Assembly: GCA_900319715.1 (NCBI GenBank)
Contig: ONPM01000024.1
Location: forward strand, 1 to 36,474
Direction of reading: 5' to 3'
DNA length: 36,474 nt
DNA from: an uncultured Prevotella sp.
Lineage (GTDB): Bacteria > Bacteroidota > Bacteroidia > Bacteroidales > Bacteroidaceae
Shown here piece after piece: positions 7,727 through 14,531 of this stretch. Numbering within the stretch: the first letter of the stretch is position 1; the number at the start of each line of letters is the position of its first letter. Made by a program: the position numbers and the translations under genes. The notes below the pieces were generated by a model. It worked only from the letters and a program-made list of their open reading frames with translations, did no database searches and was not told where the DNA came from.

Positions 7727-10315
7727 TCACCTTTCATCATCCTCCATCATCACAGCCTCCTCGACAACGTCCTCTTGGGGCGTCTCTTCGCCTGTCTGTT
7801 CCTCCTGTCGACGGGCACGATGGTATTTCTGCCTTTCCATCCAGCGCAGCAGGGGATCGCGGAGGAAGAGCACACCCACGAACAGCAGGATGTAGCAGGC
7901 GATGGCCCACCATGAGCGGTACCACGGGGCGTCGATGGTAATCTCTAGGCGGCTCTCCACCTCGCCCATCGTACCGTCGTCCTTCAGCATCCTCACACAG
8001 AGGGTGTAACTGCCTGGAGGCAGCGACATATAGGTGATGTCGGGGTTGTTCGACGATGTCTTGATCCACTTGTCGTTGAAGCCTTCCAGTTGATAGACGA
8101 AGCGCGTGGCATTGTTGATGCCGCCGTTGTCTGAGGCCATGTGGATGGTGAACTGGTTCTGCCCGTATTTCAGCCGGATGCTGCGCTGCATGTCGAGGGC
8201 CTGCTCCAGGATGACGCGCCCGTCGTACTCCTGGCCTACCTCCACTTCCTGGTCGAAGAGCACCAGTCCGCTGAACACAGGTCGCTCCTTCGAGTTGCCG
8301 TCGCCCAGTTTCAGGGTGCTGATGATGTCGAGTCCGTCCTGACCGCCTATGAGCAGTTCGCCTGTCCGTGAACAGAAGATGGCGCGCTGGTTGAACGGGC
8401 CAGGCTGCAGGCCGTCGCGGCTGTTGAAGTTGCGGATGGTGAAGGTCCATGTGCCGTCGTCCTGCTTCAGGGGGGTGATGTTCGACACGCCGTGGTCCGT
8501 GGCCACCCACATCGAGTGGCGTGTGTCTTCCGTCACCGAGACGGCGTTCGAGCCGAAGAGTCCCGACTTCATGTCGAGCAGCGTCTTCTGCTTCGTCTTC
8601 AGGTCGTAGATTACCACGCCTGAGGGCGAGCACTGCCAGAGCAGTCCGCGGCTGTCGATGATGGCCTGCGTGGTGGCTGTCGAGACGGTGATGGCCTTGC
8701 GGTCGTCGTCTACAGGGAACGTGCCGTTGATGATCTTGAAGTTCCCTGGGTTGATCAGGGCATAGTATTCCGAGTTGCCCAGTACGATCCAGTCGTTCGA
8801 GCCTGTCGAGATGCTGTTCGTCCAGACGGTCTTCAGTTCGGAGTTGTCAGCCGTGAAGGCCTGCTGCCGCCCTGTGTTCTTGTCGATGCGCACGGCACCG
8901 CCGCCAAGCACGCCTACCCAGATGTGGCCCCATTTGTCTTCGGTGATGCCCCAGATGTTGTTCGTCACCAGCGCACTGCCTGGATCCGTCGTGCGCAGGT
9001 TCGTCCAACTGCCGTTCTTATACTTCAGGATACCGCCCTCGTAGGTGCCGAACCACAGGGTACCGTCCTTGGCCGCATAACTGCCCACGATAATGTCGCT
9101 GGGCACGCCCAGACTCTGCTTGGTGAATGTCTCCACGGGCTCCAGCGTCTTCGGGTCCATCTTGATGATGCCGCCGTCGTTACGGCCTATCCAGTAGTAG
9201 CCTTCCTTGTCTTCCGTGATGGTGTTGATATCGCCGATGGGCATGCTCTTGAAGTTTGTCATCGACTCCAGGCACATCGCCACGCCGTTCTTATAGGTAG
9301 CCAGCCACATGCGCCCCAGTTGGTCGAGGTACAGGTGCTTGATGGTGTTGTCGGGCAGTGAGGTCTCGTCGCCCTTGATGCTCAGGAACTGTCGCCACTG
9401 GCGGTTCTCCTCGTCGAGCACGAACACGCCCTGGTGGTCTGTCGCCACCCACAGAAAGCCCTTCGCGTCGTAGCGCACCTCCCAGACGAGCACGTTCTCT
9501 GGCACGTTCTCATAGCCCTGCGCCCGCATCAGTTCCGTCAGCGACGTGTACCAGCGCTTCTCCTTCTTCACATAGATGTAGGTACCCACGGAGTGCGTGA
9601 TCACCCAGAGGTTCTGCTGCTTGTCCACAGTCACCCAGTAGTCGTTGTAGGCGTTCAGCGCATTCTTCACATACGGGTCTTTCCACAGCACCTTGCCCTT
9701 CTCGCCGTCGATGCACATCAGTTCGCCGAAGGTCGATACGAGCACCATGCCCTCGTCCGTCTCGGCATAGGCCGACACGCCGAAGTCCTTGGAGAACTCC
9801 TCCGGGCCGTAGCCGAAGGGGAAGTGGCGCAGGTTCTTTGTCACGGGGTTGAAGTAGTAGAAGCCGTCCTCATAACTCTTCACCCAGTAGTTCATCTTCG
9901 AGTCGAGGTGTATGTTCTCCATGCTGCCGAGCATGCCCTGTTCGTTCAGCCAGTGCGTCGGGTTGCGGTCCACCTTTTCCGTCACAGGGTCATACATCGT
10001 GTAGTTCATCCTCTGCTTCAGCCACAGCCGCCCGCCGTAGCCTTCCTGTATCTCGTCGATGCGGTTGTTGCGCAGCGAGGTTGTGTCCTTGTCGTAACTG
10101 AAATAGGTACGGATGCGGTATCCGTCGTAGCGGTTCAGGCCGTAGCCCGTGCCGAACCAAACATAGCCTTGTGTGTCGCGGAGGATACAGAACACCTCCG
10201 AGTTCGACAGGCCCTCACGGGTGTCTACACGGCGGAATTTCATGTCGGGAATCACTGCGGCAAAGGCCGTCAGTCCGATGCACAGCATCGTCAAGAGGAT
10301 AGAAAGACGTTTCAT
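7727..10315 (-). CDS. Propeller/Y_Y_Y transmembrane sensor without any kinase domain
   Basis: About 862 aa from the Met opening a signal peptide (MKRLSILLTMLCIGLTAFA, start at 10315). It has propeller repeats (VWFGTGYGLNRYDGY, MWLATYKNG, TLWFGTYEGG), a Y_Y_Y domain (FVYQLEGFNDKW) and one membrane segment (WWAIACYILLFVGVLFL), then only a ~40-residue acidic tail. Family members normally continue into histidine-kinase, receiver and AraC domains, and none is present here. The last residues (VVEEAVMMEDDE) match the tail of the downstream paralogue (QVEEAVIMDE). This suggests the pair arose by duplication, with later loss of the kinase module in this copy or gain of it in the other. Its stop is 26 bp before the preferred start of the paralogue. 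First gene of the probable operon, with its own promoter. Confidence 0.85.
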   Translation of the reverse strand: MKRLSILLTMLCIGLTAFAAVIPDMKFRRVDTREGLSNSEVFCILRDTQGYVWFGTGYGLNRYDGYRIRTYFSYDKDTTSLRNNRIDEIQEGYGGRLWLKQRMNYTMYDPVTEKVDRNPTHWLNEQGMLGSMENIHLDSKMNYWVKSYEDGFYYFNPVTKNLRHFPFGYGPEEFSKDFGVSAYAETDEGMVLVSTFGELMCIDGEKGKVLWKDPYVKNALNAYNDYWVTVDKQQNLWVITHSVGTYIYVKKEKRWYTSLTELMRAQGYENVPENVLVWEVRYDAKGFLWVATDHQGVFVLDEENRQWRQFLSIKGDETSLPDNTIKHLYLDQLGRMWLATYKNGVAMCLESMTNFKSMPIGDINTITEDKEGYYWIGRNDGGIIKMDPKTLEPVETFTKQSLGVPSDIIVGSYAAKDGTLWFGTYEGGILKYKNGSWTNLRTTDPGSALVTNNIWGITEDKWGHIWVGVLGGGAVRIDKNTGRQQAFTADNSELKTVWTNSISTGSNDWIVLGNSEYYALINPGNFKIINGTFPVDDDRKAITVSTATTQAIIDSRGLLWQCSPSGVVIYDLKTKQKTLLDMKSGLFGSNAVSVTEDTRHSMWVATDHGVSNITPLKQDDGTWTFTIRNFNSRDGLQPGPFNQRAIFCSRTGELLIGGQDGLDIISTLKLGDGNSKERPVFSGLVLFDQEVEVGQEYDGRVILEQALDMQRSIRLKYGQNQFTIHMASDNGGINNATRFVYQLEGFNDKWIKTSSNNPDITYMSLPPGSYTLCVRMLKDDGTMGEVESRLEITIDAPWYRSWWAIACYILLFVGVLFLRDPLLRWMERQKYHRARRQEEQTGEETPQEDVVEEAVMMEDDER

Positions 10316-10361
10316 TTCGTTATTTTGAGTTAATTGTAGGTCGTTCGTTATATTCATCGTA

Positions 10362-10393
10362 CAAAGGTACATATTTTTTCTCATATACGCAAA
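10362..10393 (-). promoter_or_regulatory. Bacteroidetes-type promoter for the sensor/GH31/GH2 operon
   Basis: On the minus strand, a TACCTTTG -7 box (plus-strand CAAAGGTA, 10362-10369) lies 20 bp from a TTTG -33 box (CAAA, 10390-10393). The leader to the start codon at 10315 is about 40 nt. Confidence 0.75.
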
Positions 10394-10438
10394 TAATTAT
10401 CGAAAAAATCTCGTTTCGCCGTACAAATTTATATTAAA

Positions 10439-10576
10439 ATGCCTGTTTACGCCGTTGCCGATGCCTGTTTACACTGTTGCTGATGCCTGTTTATGCGGTT
10501 AGCGATAGGACTTTATATGTATAAACCCCTATTCCTTACTCCCTTATCAGGCATTGATAACAGTGTAAAGAGGCAT
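10439..10576. repeat. 22-bp tandem repeats with an inverted copy
   Basis: Three direct copies start at 10439, 10461 and 10483. Each begins ATGCCTGTTTA and ends in a GTTGCNG-like block. An inverted copy at 10555-10576 reads ATGCCTCTTTACACTG on the minus strand, and the AGGCAT blocks there (10549 and 10571) keep the same 22-bp spacing. The arms could form a hairpin with a loop of about 45-50 nt. Confidence 0.85.
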
Positions 10577-10628
10577 TCCCAACGATCATGATTCCCTCCC
10601 TTCAATTTGAGCGTCTATGACAACAATA

Positions 10629-10797
10629 CCTAACAAACTAACAAAAGCATTTTTTATATTCAACGGAATCAGACCTAAAGAATTATATATATTATAATAT
10701 ATAATATATTATATATTATAATATATATCTCATTTTGATGTTCATTTTCATTTTTGATTTTTCATTTGTTAGTTTGTTAGTTTGTTAGTTTGTTAGG
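10629..10797. repeat. Inverted repeat of 8-bp units around an AT palindrome
   Basis: The left arm CCTAACAAACTAACAAA (10629-10645) is the inverse of the right arm, which is four TTTGTTAG octads plus G (10765-10797). The left arm has two octads and the right has four, as expected from slippage. The loop of about 119 bp holds the 44-bp palindrome. The shape resembles a MITE-like element, but no target-site duplication is evident. Confidence 0.85.
10685..10728. repeat. Perfect 44-bp AT-only palindrome
   Basis: Each 22-base half is the exact reverse complement of the other, with no spacer and no G or C. It can extrude as a cruciform or fold as an RNA hairpin. It is central to the octad inverted repeat. 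Confidence 0.9.
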
Positions 10798-10868
10798 TCC
10801 TGTGTACTAAAACCGTCTGCACTGCGATTTTTTTTCAAGAAAACCTACGATAATTCCGGAAAAGTTTG

Positions 10869-10876
10869 TACCTTTG
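10869..10876 (+). promoter_or_regulatory. -7 box of the EamA transporter gene
   Basis: TACCTTTG ends eight bases before the start codon at 10885. If transcription starts at the usual distance, the mRNA is leaderless or nearly so. No clear -33 TTTG at the ideal spacing. Confidence 0.6.
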
Positions 10877-10884
10877 CAGGCGGG

Positions 10885-11760
10885 ATGAACGAGACGAAGA
10901 AGGGTTTTATTCAGTTGCATCTGAGTGTGATGCTGGCAGGCTTTACGGGCTTGTTCGGACGACTGATTACGCTCAACGAAGTGGACATCGTGTGGTATCG
11001 CATGCTCTTCACGAGTTGCATCCTCCTGGTGTTCACGGGATTGCCTCGCGTCGGATGGCGGAAATTCCTGCAGTTGTGCGGATGTGGAGCCTTGTTGGGG
11101 CTGCACTGGATCCTGTTCTATGGCAGTATCAAGGCCTCGAATGTGTCGATTGGTGTCATCTGCTTCTCGCTGATAGGGTTCTTTACGGCTTTGTTCGAGC
11201 CGGTGATCTTCAAGAAACGCTTTTCTGGCTCGGAGTTCCTCTTCTCGCTGATTACGGTGGCTGGCGTGATGTGTATTTTCTCTCTCGACGCCCGTTATCG
11301 CTATGGCATTATGATTGGCGTGGTGTCGTCGGCAGTCTGTGCCCTCTATGCCATCTGCAACAAGAAGGTCAGTGCGGGGGTCCGCAGTCGTACGGTACTG
11401 ATGTATCAGATGTCGGGTGGTCTTGTTGTCGTGTCTGCTGTCATCCCTGTGTACCTGTGGCTCTTCCCCAGCCAACAGCCTGTCGTGGTCATTCCTGCTG
11501 GTACCAATCTCTGGTTTATGCTTTGCCATGCGCTATTCTGCACCGTGGGCATGTATCTGCTGCAGATCCAGGCCCTGAAGAGCCTCTCTGCCTTTACCGT
11601 TAACCTGACGTACAATCTCGAACCTTGTTACACCATCATTCTGGCCTTCCTCATCTTCGGCGAAGGTCGTGAGATCAATTTCTCCTTCTATCTCGGTGTC
11701 GCCCTCATCTTGCTCAGTGTCCTCTTGCAGTCGATGAAGGCCTGGAAACGTGGCGCATAA
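10885..11760 (+). CDS. EamA/DMT-family membrane transporter
   Basis: Protein of 291 aa with about ten hydrophobic segments in two halves, the usual architecture and size of drug/metabolite transporter (EamA) permeases. Recognisable features are the N-terminal LHLSVMLAGFTGLFG, the WILFYGSIKASNVS segment at the end of the first repeat, and the C-terminal NLTYNLEPCYTIILAFLIFGE segment typical of EamA repeat two. The solute cannot be predicted. The start follows a TACCTTTG box by only eight bases. It stands alone on the plus strand and converges on the metallo-hydrolase gene, with a hairpin between their ends. Confidence 0.88.
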   Translation: MNETKKGFIQLHLSVMLAGFTGLFGRLITLNEVDIVWYRMLFTSCILLVFTGLPRVGWRKFLQLCGCGALLGLHWILFYGSIKASNVSIGVICFSLIGFFTALFEPVIFKKRFSGSEFLFSLITVAGVMCIFSLDARYRYGIMIGVVSSAVCALYAICNKKVSAGVRSRTVLMYQMSGGLVVVSAVIPVYLWLFPSQQPVVVIPAGTNLWFMLCHALFCTVGMYLLQIQALKSLSAFTVNLTYNLEPCYTIILAFLIFGEGREINFSFYLGVALILLSVLLQSMKAWKRGA

Positions 11761-11796
11761 TGTCGCAAGTCGATAAATGTTTGGATATGAGATGCA

Positions 11797-11822
11797 AAGG
11801 GGCCCGCAACTGCGAGCCCCTT
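11797..11822. terminator. Hairpin between convergent genes
   Basis: AAGGGGC pairs with GCCCCTT, with a further CGCA/TGCG inner stem. It lies between the convergent EamA and hydrolase stops and could serve both. There is no strong T-tract, so factor-independent termination is uncertain. Confidence 0.5.
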
Positions 11823-11841
11823 GAGATGATGTATTGGGATA

Positions 11842-12591
11842 TTATTTGTAATCGCGGATGCGGACGTCGATGCCGCTGCCTGCCAGTTGCATGGAGATCT
11901 TGTGGACAGGGGTGTCGCTGTAGTGGTAGGGGAAGAGTACCTTGGGCTTGATGATCTTCGCTGCGTTGACACACTGCTCGACAGTCATGGTGTAAGGCTG
12001 GTTGCAGGGCAGGAAGGCGATGTCGATATCCTTCAGGTTGGCCATCTCAGGGATGTCCTCCGTGTCGCCAGCGATGTAGATGCGGAGGCCGTCGAGGGTG
12101 AGTACGTAGCCGTTGTCACGGCCTTGGGGGTGGTACTGCTCGCGCCCAGGGGTGGTGTTATAGGCTGGTACGGCTTCGATGGTGATGTCGGCAGCGTATT
12201 TGACAGTTTCGCCGTTGCGCATGACGAGTCCGTTCTTGAAGTGTCCGAAGACTGCCTGGTTCACGTAGATGCTTGTGGCTGGGGTGCGGATCTCATGGAT
12301 GGCAGCACGGTCGAAGTGGTCCTTGTGCTCGTGGGTGACGAGGATGATGTTGGCCTTGGGGAAGGTGGCGTAGTCGGTCTCGGGCTTGAGCCACATGCCA
12401 ACGGGGTCTACCTGGATCTCAGTGCCGTTGTAGTTGATCTCAATGCTGGCGTGCTTGATACAGGTGATGGTGACTTTCTTGCCGCTCTTGGTGGTAAACT
12501 CGTCAGTCTTCTGCGCTGCAGAAGATGTGAGGATTGAAAAACTGAATGTGAACAGTAAGGCGAAGAGCCTCAGGGATGATTTTGTGTTCAT
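11842..12591 (-). CDS. Exported metallo-beta-lactamase-fold hydrolase (UPF0173/YtkL-like)
   Basis: Protein of 249 aa with a signal peptide (SSLRLFALLFTFSFSIL...SSA). The metal-binding motif is THEHKDHFD (His87, His89, Asp91, His92), followed by GDTED and HYSDT, which supply further metal ligands. It resembles the small L-ascorbate-lactonase-like/UPF0173 metal-dependent hydrolases, usually cytosolic, here with an export signal. Substrate unknown. It lies 59 bp downstream of the TPR histidine kinase on the same strand and may be co-transcribed with it. Confidence 0.85.
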   Translation of the reverse strand: MNTKSSLRLFALLFTFSFSILTSSAAQKTDEFTTKSGKKVTITCIKHASIEINYNGTEIQVDPVGMWLKPETDYATFPKANIILVTHEHKDHFDRAAIHEIRTPATSIYVNQAVFGHFKNGLVMRNGETVKYAADITIEAVPAYNTTPGREQYHPQGRDNGYVLTLDGLRIYIAGDTEDIPEMANLKDIDIAFLPCNQPYTMTVEQCVNAAKIIKPKVLFPYHYSDTPVHKISMQLAGSGIDVRIRDYK

Positions 12592-12650
12592 GATGATTTC
12601 TTTTGTTTTTTATCAAATATTTGTGATTTATAGAATTGTTTTTTCTGTTT

Positions 12651-14405
12651 TCAACCTTCGGCCTCTTCGAAAGGCAGTGTGACGACGAAGCGTGCTCCAG
12701 GGCTGTAACTGGTGTCGAGGGTGATGATGCCGCCTAACTGTTCAGCGAGTTTGCGACTCAGGGGAAGTCCGAGTCCGATGCCCTGCTTGAAGGAGTCGAG
12801 TTTGACGAATCGCTCGAAGATATGCTCTGCCTGGTCTGCGGGTATACCGCAGCCAGTGTCCTCGACAGTCAGGATCAGCGTCTGGGCGACCGTCTTGGCC
12901 TTAAGGGTGACACTGCCCTTTTCGGTGTTCTTGAGGGCATTGTCTGTAAGGGCGTGGATGATGCGGCTGAGCATGTTCCTGTTGGTCTTGATGGCGAATT
13001 CCGGATCGAGTTGGCTGTCGACGCGAAGGTCAATTGGGGGCGCAGTCTCCTGATGCTCTTTGACGATCGTCTGAAGCAACTGGTTGACGTGTACGACATC
13101 CTCTTTGGCAATCGTGGCGGAACTCTCGATGAGCGAGAGGCCCAGGATCTCGTCGATGAGGTCCGTAATCTGCATAGCGCTCTTCTGCATCATCGAGGCC
13201 ATGTGCTGGCGCTCCTCGACACTCTCGGTGAGGGTGGGGTCGGCAATGACCTGCGAGAAGCCGCTGATGATGTTCAAGGGTGTGCGCACCTCGTGGCTGA
13301 CATTCTGGATGAAGCGTGTCTTCATCTTGTCTGCCTCGAGGGCGTGCTGGTAGGCTGCGCTGAGTTGGCGCATGTGGCGGCGGCGTGTGGAGGCGATATA
13401 GAAGAACGCCATGGTCAGCAGGGCGAGCAGGATGAGGCCGATGGTAAGCGCAATGGTGCGAATACGGACGGACTTCTTCTCCATGTCGTTGATGGCCAAC
13501 TGGTCGCGGATACCCATCATGCTGTTGGAGAGGGCGACATTGTTCACAGAGTCGTTGGCGGCATAGGTCTTGCGCAGCGACTCGTAGGCCTCCTGCCAGC
13601 GGCCTGCCTTCTCGTAGATGTTGGTGATAATGCTATTACCGTCAGTGCTGAGTTCTTCCTTGGCCAATGCCACGGCTTCGTCTGTCTTGCCCTGTGAGGC
13701 GAGGTAATAGACCTCCATTGTGCGGCCATGAACAGAAGACTTGCCTTCTGCCTCGCCCTCTTTGTAGGCCTTATATCCTTCGAGGAACTTCTCCATATCG
13801 CCAGCATTATAGTAACTGACGGCGCGACGGGTCTCGATGTCGAACACTCGATCAGGTGAATATTTCTCGGCAATGATCTTGGCAGTGTCGAGCAGCGCCA
13901 TGGCCCTTTCCGGGTCAATGTCCATCTCCACATTGACGAGGTTCATGTAGATGGGGGGCATGCTCTCGTAGTAGCCGCCTTTCTTCATGAGGTCGATGAC
14001 GGTACTGAAATTCCTCTTGGCGGCTAACCTGTTGCCACAGATGCTGTTGATGTGACCTAGCATGTTGTAGGCCATGTACATCTCGTTGTCGAGGTGCTTC
14101 TCGGTCAGTTCCCTGGAGAGTTTCCGCCCCAGCATGTAGGCCTCGAACAATCTTCGCTGATTGATGTTGAAGACGATCTCGTTGCAGCGCTGGGTGTAGT
14201 ACTGGTGAAGGTCTCCCTGTTCGAGCAGGTAGTCTTCCAGGGCTTTCAGGGCTGGGTAGAAACGCGCACTGTCGCCATCGTTGAAGGCGTAGCGCATGGA
14301 GTCGCGGAGAGCCAGGTATTCGGGCTCCTGCTTATAGTCTTGAGCAGCCGCAGCAGTGTGCAGAAGGACTGTCAGAGTCAGGGTTAATAGCAGAACTCTA
14401 GTCAT
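12651..14405 (-). CDS. Membrane histidine kinase with periplasmic TPR region
   Basis: About 584 aa from the Met starting a signal sequence (MTRVLLLTLTLTVLLHTAAAA). The N-terminal half is helical with TPR-like repeats. A membrane helix follows (IRTIALTIGLILLALLTMAF), then a HisKA domain with the phospho-acceptor His371 in NVSHEVRTPLN, and a HATPase_c domain with N-box (ALTDNALKNT), G1 (DTGCGIP) and G2 (GIGLGLPLS). All catalytic motifs are present, unlike the sensor at 4602-7700. No receiver domain, so a response regulator elsewhere is needed. It diverges from trmO, sharing a palindromic promoter cassette. Confidence 0.9.
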   Translation of the reverse strand: MTRVLLLTLTLTVLLHTAAAAQDYKQEPEYLALRDSMRYAFNDGDSARFYPALKALEDYLLEQGDLHQYYTQRCNEIVFNINQRRLFEAYMLGRKLSRELTEKHLDNEMYMAYNMLGHINSICGNRLAAKRNFSTVIDLMKKGGYYESMPPIYMNLVNVEMDIDPERAMALLDTAKIIAEKYSPDRVFDIETRRAVSYYNAGDMEKFLEGYKAYKEGEAEGKSSVHGRTMEVYYLASQGKTDEAVALAKEELSTDGNSIITNIYEKAGRWQEAYESLRKTYAANDSVNNVALSNSMMGIRDQLAINDMEKKSVRIRTIALTIGLILLALLTMAFFYIASTRRRHMRQLSAAYQHALEADKMKTRFIQNVSHEVRTPLNIISGFSQVIADPTLTESVEERQHMASMMQKSAMQITDLIDEILGLSLIESSATIAKEDVVHVNQLLQTIVKEHQETAPPIDLRVDSQLDPEFAIKTNRNMLSRIIHALTDNALKNTEKGSVTLKAKTVAQTLILTVEDTGCGIPADQAEHIFERFVKLDSFKQGIGLGLPLSRKLAEQLGGIITLDTSYSPGARFVVTLPFEEAEG

Positions 14406-14437
14406 AATTGATGGGCTTCTGTCGTAAATCTTTGGTG

Positions 14438-14469
14438 CAAAAATACAAAAATAATTTAGACATAACAAC
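14438..14469 (-). promoter_or_regulatory. Promoter of the TPR histidine kinase
   Basis: The minus-strand -7 box TATTTTTG (plus CAAAAATA, 14438-14445) has a near-match -33 GTTG (14466-14469) 20 bp away. The -33 falls inside the palindromic cassette shared with trmO. Confidence 0.5.
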
Positions 14470-14513
14470 ATAATAACCTATTTTTTTATGTTTCTTTTGT
14501 TCTTTTGTCTAAA
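14455..14513. repeat. TTTAGAC palindromic promoter cassette, copy 1
   Basis: It starts TTTAGAC (14455-14461) and ends GTCTAAA (14507-14513), with imperfect 7-bp-phased arms and a centre CCTATTTTTTTATG. The right half is almost identical to that of the cassette at 21753-21810, although the flanking genes are unrelated. Confidence 0.8.
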
Positions 14514-14527
14514 AAGTAGTATCTTTG
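14496..14527 (+). promoter_or_regulatory. Promoter of trmO
   Basis: -33 TTTG (14496-14499), 20-bp spacer, -7 TATCTTTG (14520-14527). The start codon at 14532 is only four bases beyond the -7 box, implying a leaderless transcript or a downstream start. Confidence 0.75.
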
Positions 14528-14531
14528 CCGC

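Larger units (their letters stand above)
10316..10884. other. Gene-free divergent intergenic region packed with repeats
   Basis: Apart from the two flanking promoters I see no coding potential and no tRNA. It contains three 22-bp direct repeats with an inverted copy (10439-10576), then a long inverted repeat of 8-bp units (10629-10797) enclosing a perfect 44-bp AT palindrome. The middle is very AT rich, unlike the GC-balanced genes on both sides. Confidence 0.8.

Noticed and set aside
7701-7730. Start of the kinase-like sensor at 7730 (ATG overlapping the previous stop)
   Set aside because: The ten extra residues are polar and precede a good signal peptide starting at 7700, which matches the MKRL start of the paralogue.
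10439-10504. Possible CRISPR array
   Set aside because: The 22-bp copies are directly adjacent with no spacers, and no cas gene is present.
10316-10884. A small RNA or tRNA gene in the long intergenic region
   Set aside because: No tRNA cloverleaf or T-loop consensus was recognised, and the structure there is explained by simple repeats and a palindrome.
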